64,000 nucleotides of DNA from Lactarius indigo (Eukaryota; Basidiomycota; Agaricomycetes; Russulales; Russulaceae): contig JAFKAC010000004.1 of NCBI GenBank assembly GCA_025766275.1, positions 496,001 to 560,000 on the forward strand, given 5' to 3'. Below are positions 57,788 to 64,000 of this stretch, piece by piece. Every line of letters begins with the position of its first letter. Positions within the stretch are counted from its first letter, which is position 1. The position numbers and the translations under genes were made by a program. The notes beneath the pieces are model-generated. The model did not search any database. It was not told the origin of the DNA and saw nothing but the letters and a program-made list of their open reading frames with translations.

Positions 57788-58700
57788 CCAACAACAGTTT
57801 ACTGTACATCAATTCCGAGTCGCCCAAGTTATTCACAGCACTTCAGTATGCGGCACCCGCCTTCCCAAGAGTCGCTCTGAAGCGTAAAAGGATGAACAAA
57901 CTCAAGCACTGTTATGTTTCATCGCCTTATCGGACCTCTTAGGTGGGATGTATGCAACCAGAGGAGGTAAGGTGAAGGCCGGATCATTGCAGGAGCCCGC
58001 ATAGGCTACGACAAACGACAAGTTTATGAGTTTTGAGGAGGTCAACTGTGCGTTCCGAGGTTTCTCCCATTCCCGCCTCCCGCCTCCCAACTTCTAATAC
58101 TTTCTCCCTGCCATTCCACCTTTGGGGGTGCACTCTAGGCCGCAGTGAACCTGATGCTCAATCCAACGAATACATCACATCGAGGTGCTCTCTAGGGCCT
58201 GTACGAGTGTTCCTGAGAGCCGCACTTGGGTCAGCGGGCGCTGGGCCCGCCATCATCTGGATCAGGCAAGCAAGATGATGTAGCAGCTCAGGGAGGTTCT
58301 TTGGGGAAAGAACGAGACCGCAAGAGGTGCGTCGCCCTACCTACATCATTGGATCATCCCCACCAGTAAACCCTCACTTCTCACTCCAGCATTTCTCTTC
58401 GCCAACTCGATTTCGAGGAGCATATCGTCTGATACTCCGTCCAATATACCATCGCTACACTCGCACATGCCACCTCGTTGTCACAACGACCATAATATTT
58501 CCATCTTTGACCGCTCAGAGCTCACCCAAGACCCTAGGAGATGGCGCGGACATAGCTCGGGGATGTGTCGAGGTCGATAAGGTGTAGAGAAGAACCAATA
58601 TGTAGGAAATTAAGGTAGAGTGTATAGGAAGCTCAGTGGTGGTTGCTCTTCAGGTCGTTGCTGCACTGCCGCAGCCAACACAGCCGCCGACGAATCAGCT
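57788..58700. other. Spacer of the F-box-like unit, third copy (right part)
   Basis: Continues the block interrupted at 56732 and matches 44120-44400 and 46100-46860. No gene was supported. Confidence 0.45.
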
Positions 58701-59124
58701 ACTATACGAAACCAGTTTAAATGGAAGGCACACGATTGCCTAGTACTGTATAAGGAAGTAAAATGTCGCAGCACTTCGTCTCCGTAGCTGGGTCTGCTGT
58801 TGTTGCCGAAGTTCTCATCTGACGTACTTATATCAGTCCGCAATGATCGCGATCTTTGGTAGCCGTAAATGCGCACCCCTGCTAGATACCTTGCAAATAA
58901 TGTTCGAAGCCGTGATCACTGAAAAGTCGACGGTATTGCGTATGCGGCGCACCGTTATCTTCACATGCCGAGCGTGATCGAGGACTACGACTGCGTGGCT
59001 GTAGCAGTGGAAATCCGCATGTGTATCGGGTTATCGGGTTATCATGAACTCAATAATCAAATAAACGTTTCTGTTGATCACTACCGTATCCGTGAAGAGT
59101 TATAAACAACGCAGGAAATACATC
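58701..59124. other. 3' flank of NLR gene 3
   Basis: Closely similar to 30170-30624 and 46940-47378 (TAGTACTGTATAAGGAAGTA block). It probably carries the transcript 3' end. No gene was seen. Confidence 0.5.
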
Positions 59125-62100
59125 CTATCCTCTACTCGCAAGGTGATCCGACAACAGCTTTGCAACCCAAAAGTGACCTTCCGACAACGCGATCTCAACC
59201 GGAGTCCGGCCTTCGCCATCCTTCGCATCTATATTTGCGCCGTGTTTCAGTAATAGGCGCACGATACTTCCTTTCACGGCCCGATGGGAAGACGCCGCGA
59301 GGTGGAGTGGCGTCGATTGATTCCCATTCTGTGCATTGACATCTGCCCCATGCTGAATCAGTAGCTCGACAGTTTCTGCACTCTGCTTGGATGAAGCCAG
59401 ATGTAAAGGCGTTGAGCGGGTGTCGTCTCGTGCAGTGACGTCTGCCCCATGTCGGATCAATAGCTGCACGGTATCGGCTTTTTTTTTGGACTTAAACCAA
59501 CGCAATGACCTTTGGTGCTGGCTTTCATATGTTTCAACGAGCCCCTCTTTGTCAACGAGCCCCTCATCCTGTGCCAAGTCGAGTGCGTTAACATCAGTGC
59601 GTTCCGGATAAAGAGTCGCGCAGTCCCTGTACTCACCCGAGATGTCGCCAAATGTAAAGCCGTCCTGTGATTCCCATCTTGTGCTGTCACATCCGCGCCG
59701 CGTTCAATTAATAGCTGCACCGTATCAGGGCTCCCAAAAGACGACGCCAGGTGTAAAGGCGTCAAGTGGTGTTCATCCTGGGCAGTCACGTCTGCCCCAT
59801 GATCAATCAATAGCCTCACGGTGTCTACCTTCGCGCGGGACTTCACAGGATAGCGGGGAAAGTGCACGCTGGCCTCCTGTCCATTGACATCGGCCCTGCC
59901 GAATCAAGAGTAACATGGTTTTGGCACTCACCCAAGACGACACCATATGCAAAGGCGTCCTATGTTTCCCGTCTTGCGCGGTGACATCCGCGCCACGCTC
60001 GATCAATAGCTGCACCATTTCGGCACTTCCATAGGACGATGCCAGGTGCAAAGGCGTTAAGTGGGTGTCATCCTGTGCGGCCACATCTGCCCCATGATCT
60101 ATCAATAACCTCACAGTGTCGGCCTTCACCCTGTAATTCCCATCACTTAAGGGTCCTTGATCACTGATAGTATCGTCCTGTCATTTACGTTAGCCGTATG
60201 CAGCGATATGCTGGTCGAAGAGTGGTGCACTTACGTGCACCTGAGAAGACGCCATATGCAAAGGCGTCCTGTGGATACGATCTTGTGTGGCGACATCCGC
60301 GCCGCGCTCTATCAATAGCCGCACGGTTTCAGTCCTCCCCCAAAATGCCGCCAGATGCAAAGCCGTAGAGTGGGTCTCATCTTGAATTGTCACGTCCGCC
60401 CCATGATCAATCAATAGCCTCACGGCATCAACCTTCACATTGAGCGAGCGTGGCTGTCGATCATCCTGTCGATTTTCATCAAACCTGTGAGGGAACAAGA
60501 ATGTCGTAGCTCTAGCACCCACCCAGGACGATACCATATGCAAAGGTGTTCGGCCTCTCCCATCTTGGACAGTCACATCCGCGCCGAGCTCTATCAATAG
60601 CTGCATAATCTCAAGATTCCCCCAGGACGACGCCATGTGCAATGGAGTTGAGTGATCCTCGTCTTGTGCTGTCACATCCACCCCGTGCTTGACAAATAGC
60701 CTCACAATTTCGGCCTTCTCTTCGGACAGTCCTGGAAAGGGTCCCTGTCCATTTACGTCAACCGCATACTTTCTGGGTCAGAAACGAGAAGTTGCGGGAC
60801 TCACCCGAGACGACGCCAGATGCAACGGCGTCTTATGGCTCCCATCTAGAATGGTGACATCCGCGCCGTGCTCGATCAATAGACGCACAGTTTCGGAACC
60901 TCCCGAGAACGCCGCGAGATGCAAAGCCGTTGACTGGGTATCATCCTGTACAGACACATCTGCGCCATGCTCTATCAATAGTCGCACAGTGTCCGGATTC
61001 ACATTGGACTTCTGAAAGGGGGGACCCTTGCTGTAGCTATCAACCTGTGGTTATTTCAGCCTTGTCCTGGATCAAGAATGACGCGGTTATCGCACTCACC
61101 AAAGTTGATGCCAGATGCAAAGGCGTCCTGTGGCTCCCATCCAGTGCGGTGACATCCGCGCCATGATCTATCAATAGCTGCACAGTTTCGGTGTTCCCAG
61201 AGCACGCCGCCAGGTGCAAAGGCGTGGAGTGGATCTCATCTTGCGCATTGACGTCCGCTCCGTGCTCAATCAATAGCCGCATGATTTTGGCTTTCTTGTC
61301 CTGTCCATTAAAGATGACGTCGGGTTTCTGTCGACTTACATCAGACCTGCGATGGATCAAGATCGGCGCAGTATTAGCACTCACCATAGACGATGCCAGG
61401 TGCAAAGGCGTCCTGTAGCTCGCATCTCGTGCAGTGACATCCGCGCCGTGCTCGATCAACAGCTGCACAGTCTCGTCATTCACCCAGGACGAGGCCAGAT
61501 GCAAAGGCGTCGTGTAGGTCTCGTCTTGTGCGTTGACGTCCGCACCAAGCTCAATCAATATCCGTACGACATTGGTACTCCCCGAGGATGATGTCATATG
61601 CAAAGGCGTAGAGTAGGTCATATCCCGCGCAGTCACGTCAGCCCCATGCTTGACCAATAGCCGCAAAGTGTCGTCCACCGTGTTTGGAATCGTCTGGTCC
61701 CAGCCGGTGTCGTCGTCCTTTCCGTCTATATCAGCCCTGAGCCAGATCAGAGCGATGAGCTTCGGAACTCACCCAGGTGGAGACAAAATGGAGAGGAGTC
61801 TTGAGGTTCCAGTCCCGTGCCATGACATCCGCGCCGTGCTCGATCAAAAACCCCAAGATTTTAAGATTTCCCTGGAGCGCCGCCCGATGCAAAGGGGTTG
61901 AATGGGTCTCATTTTGCGCATTCACGTCGGCGCCATTCTCTATCAATATCCGTACGATCTCAAGATGCCGAGCGGATGACGCCTCATGCAAAGGCGTCGA
62001 GAGCGTCGTATCTAGCGCGGTCACGTCTGCGCCGTGCTCGATCAAGAGCCGCACAATTCCAACCGCTGCAGCTTCTTCTTTCGGACCGGGGGCGAGATAC

Positions 62101-64000
62101 TGTCCAGCTGCATCAGCCCTATATCGGTCAATAATGGCGTAGTCTGGCACCCACCCAATTGTTCTGCACCGCGAGATGCAAAGGCGTCTTGTGCTCCCGA
62201 TCCTTCAGGGTGACGTTTGCACCTTGCTCGATCAATAACCGCACAGTTTCAGCATGCCCGGAGTCGCACGCTAGATGCAAAGGCGTCTGGTAACTCGGAC
62301 CCTTCATGGAGACACTCGCCCCTCGCATTAACAACTCGCGCGCAATGTCGGCGTGTCCACCTTGTGACGCCAAGTGCAATGGGGTATTGCCGGTATCATC
62401 CGCATCGTCGACAGTTATGCCATGCCCTTGGTGTTTATTCACCTCTGCTGAATAGAGCAGAGTATTGTGGTTGTCCTGCTGGGAATTTGCGGGTACACCA
62501 TGGTCGAATAGCCACTTAACGATATCAACATGTCCGTACTCAGATGCAGCATGTAGTAGAGTGCGATTGTTGTCGTCTCTGATACCTAGGTCTATGCTGC
62601 GCTGGTGAAGTAGCTCCGCGACGTCGAAGTGTTTGTTGCCCAATGCCGCCACCAGTGGGCTGGAATTTCGACCAACCAGACCAGTTAGGCACTGAGTATT
62701 CTCAGTAATTAGCTGTGCTGCGAGGTCGCGGAGTCCACACAGTGAAGCATAGTATAGGGGAGAGTCGATGTGTTTGGTGAAGTCGTAATTCCAGAAGAAC
62801 TTGGGTGGATAATCGTGAAGAGCTTCTAACTTAAAGAGCCACACTTTGAGATATGGTTTGGAGCTGTCGAACAGACGTCGAATCCCATCTTCTACACGCA
62901 TCCATACATTCCCGAACCGCGCATGGTACGCCCAGTGCTCGGCAGCATACGGAGCCAGAGGAGAATCGTGTCTAACCTTGGCATCGTCGACCCGATGCTG
63001 GAGTAGGACCCCCAAACAGGCCTTGACAATGACGGTGTGTGCTGGCTCAGGAAGGATATGAAAGCATGAAATATCTGCGCTTGAAGTGGCCAAGCGATCC
63101 GAGATCATGAACTCTTGGACCGAAAAGTGTGAAAATTGGACCACACTCTGGCCAAAGCGATCACTGACAACAGAAATCAAACTGGAGCATGTAGATAACA
63201 CCGCATCTTGCTGATCCTTCCACCGCCAATTCTCTTTTAGCTCTGGAATTGCTCCTTCGCCCGAAAAGTCGAGTGCGAGGATCTCTGCCAGCTCCTCCAC
63301 ACCAAGTGGACGCTTCGCCACCGTGAGACACTGTAACAGACGACGTGCATAAAGTTGATTGGTCGTCCCGATTTCCTTTAGCACCCGTGCATATGTCTCG
63401 TCCAATGTCGCAGGAAGTTGCTGTAGAATATGTGGGACGTTCTGTGGCAGGCAATGTCGCAGCGTCTCCAGTTGGCAAAAGACCCATCGGAACCTGAAAA
63501 GAATAAGCAAACTTCATCGGCGCTTCTTAAACGCTCTTACATTCCATCAGCTCGTTCCGACAGCGTCTGCACCACCATGTCTTTATCCTCGTCCCTCCAT
63601 CGCCTCATCATCGTATTCGAGGGAGAATACACCACAGATTTGATATATTCAGCGATATCGCTCTCTTGTCCGCTTTCGTCGTGAAGGGACACCGAACGAA
63701 GCGTGAGCCGCCCGATCGCGTACTGGATGTCGACCTCCGAACGGCTGGTCACACAGATACGAAGACTTGAAACCCGCAGCTCGACCAGCTCCTTCACGAC
63801 GTCAAGGACCAATTCGCGAGTCGATGGAATTCCAGAGGTATTGGGACACTCGTCAAGAGCATCCATGATCAGATAAACTGGACGCTGATTGGGGAGGGTG
63901 AGCATCTCCTTGAGGCAGTTCATCAATGCTTTGTCACTGGGCTGACGCGTGCCTTTGCCATATGCGTCATAGAGCCGAGAGAGTATGTCGCAGAAGGGAT
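59125..64000 (-). CDS. STAND/NLR-like protein 3, 5' part outside window
   Basis: The minus-strand gene runs from the NACHT domain at the window end (LIMDALDEC near 63865) to the stop at 59125. Exons match genes 1 and 2 one for one: NACHT end (about 63537-64000), helical region and first ankyrins (about 62160-63496), then the ankyrin modules. In the exon after the NACHT it differs most from the others, with a changed stretch near 62810 (FKLEALHDYPPKFFW). No stop or frameshift was found. The N-terminal and Walker A exons are not in the window. Confidence 0.83.

Larger units (their letters stand above)
30170..64000 (-). repeat. Segmental array: three NLR + F-box/LRR-like units
   Basis: The same order recurs: NLR 3' flank, NLR gene, upstream block, F-box/LRR-like pseudogene, spacer. 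Unit boundaries, marked by a CAGTTTAA motif, lie near 30170, 46940 and 58710. Unit 1 is longest because it contains two extra F-box-like fragments and inserts. Unit 3 is cut by the window end. Confidence 0.8.

Overview
The window looks like nuclear DNA of a filamentous basidiomycete, probably an agaricomycete. Three things point that way: predicted introns of about 47-68 nt with GT..AG ends and CTNAY branch sites, chromodomain-bearing Ty3/Gypsy retrotransposons, and tandem STAND (NLR-like) genes with an N-terminal Goodbye-type domain, a NACHT domain and ankyrin repeats. No bacterial, organellar, tRNA or rRNA genes were seen.

Positions 1-28959 are a nested stack of LTR retrotransposons. Family 1 is a chromovirus present as four damaged copies: A (1-6773, 5' end outside the window), C (6774-10970), D (10971-12463, minus strand) and B (12464-28959, split by a later insertion). 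Solo LTRs interrupt copies A (3074-3550, target duplication GTTGC) and B (13920-14660, GGCGA). Family 2 is a complete, apparently intact element on the minus strand (21065-28939). Its two 569-bp LTRs look identical, it has an AACGT target duplication, and it lies inside the 3' LTR of copy B. It has gag, pol and a third ORF with CCHC zinc knuckles. In both families gag and pol overlap in the -1 frame with a canonical slippery heptamer. In both, the primer-binding site is complementary to an 11-nt stretch 33-34 nt downstream of the LTR TATA box, which is the self-priming arrangement known from Tf1.

Positions 28960-30624 hold LTR-like debris and the C-terminal end of a Ty1/Copia polyprotein.

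Positions 30170-64000 are a segmental array on the minus strand. The repeating unit is an NLR-like gene, then an F-box/LRR-like pseudogene and its flanking spacer. Two NLR genes are complete (30625-37119 and 47379-53813) and a third is cut by the window end (59125-64000). Reading frames join cleanly across about 17 short introns. Each gene ends in a series of about 295-bp exon+intron modules that each encode two ankyrin repeats. The F-box/LRR-like copies are broken. They carry inserts: a membrane-bound O-acyltransferase-like fragment, a solo LTR with a GAGAG duplication, and a 1.04-kb retroposon with a tRNA-like head, an A-rich tail and a 13-bp duplication. Most likely the NLR genes act as cytosolic non-self or damage sensors. 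The transposon layers and duplicated spacers look like the material on which this locus expands and diversifies.
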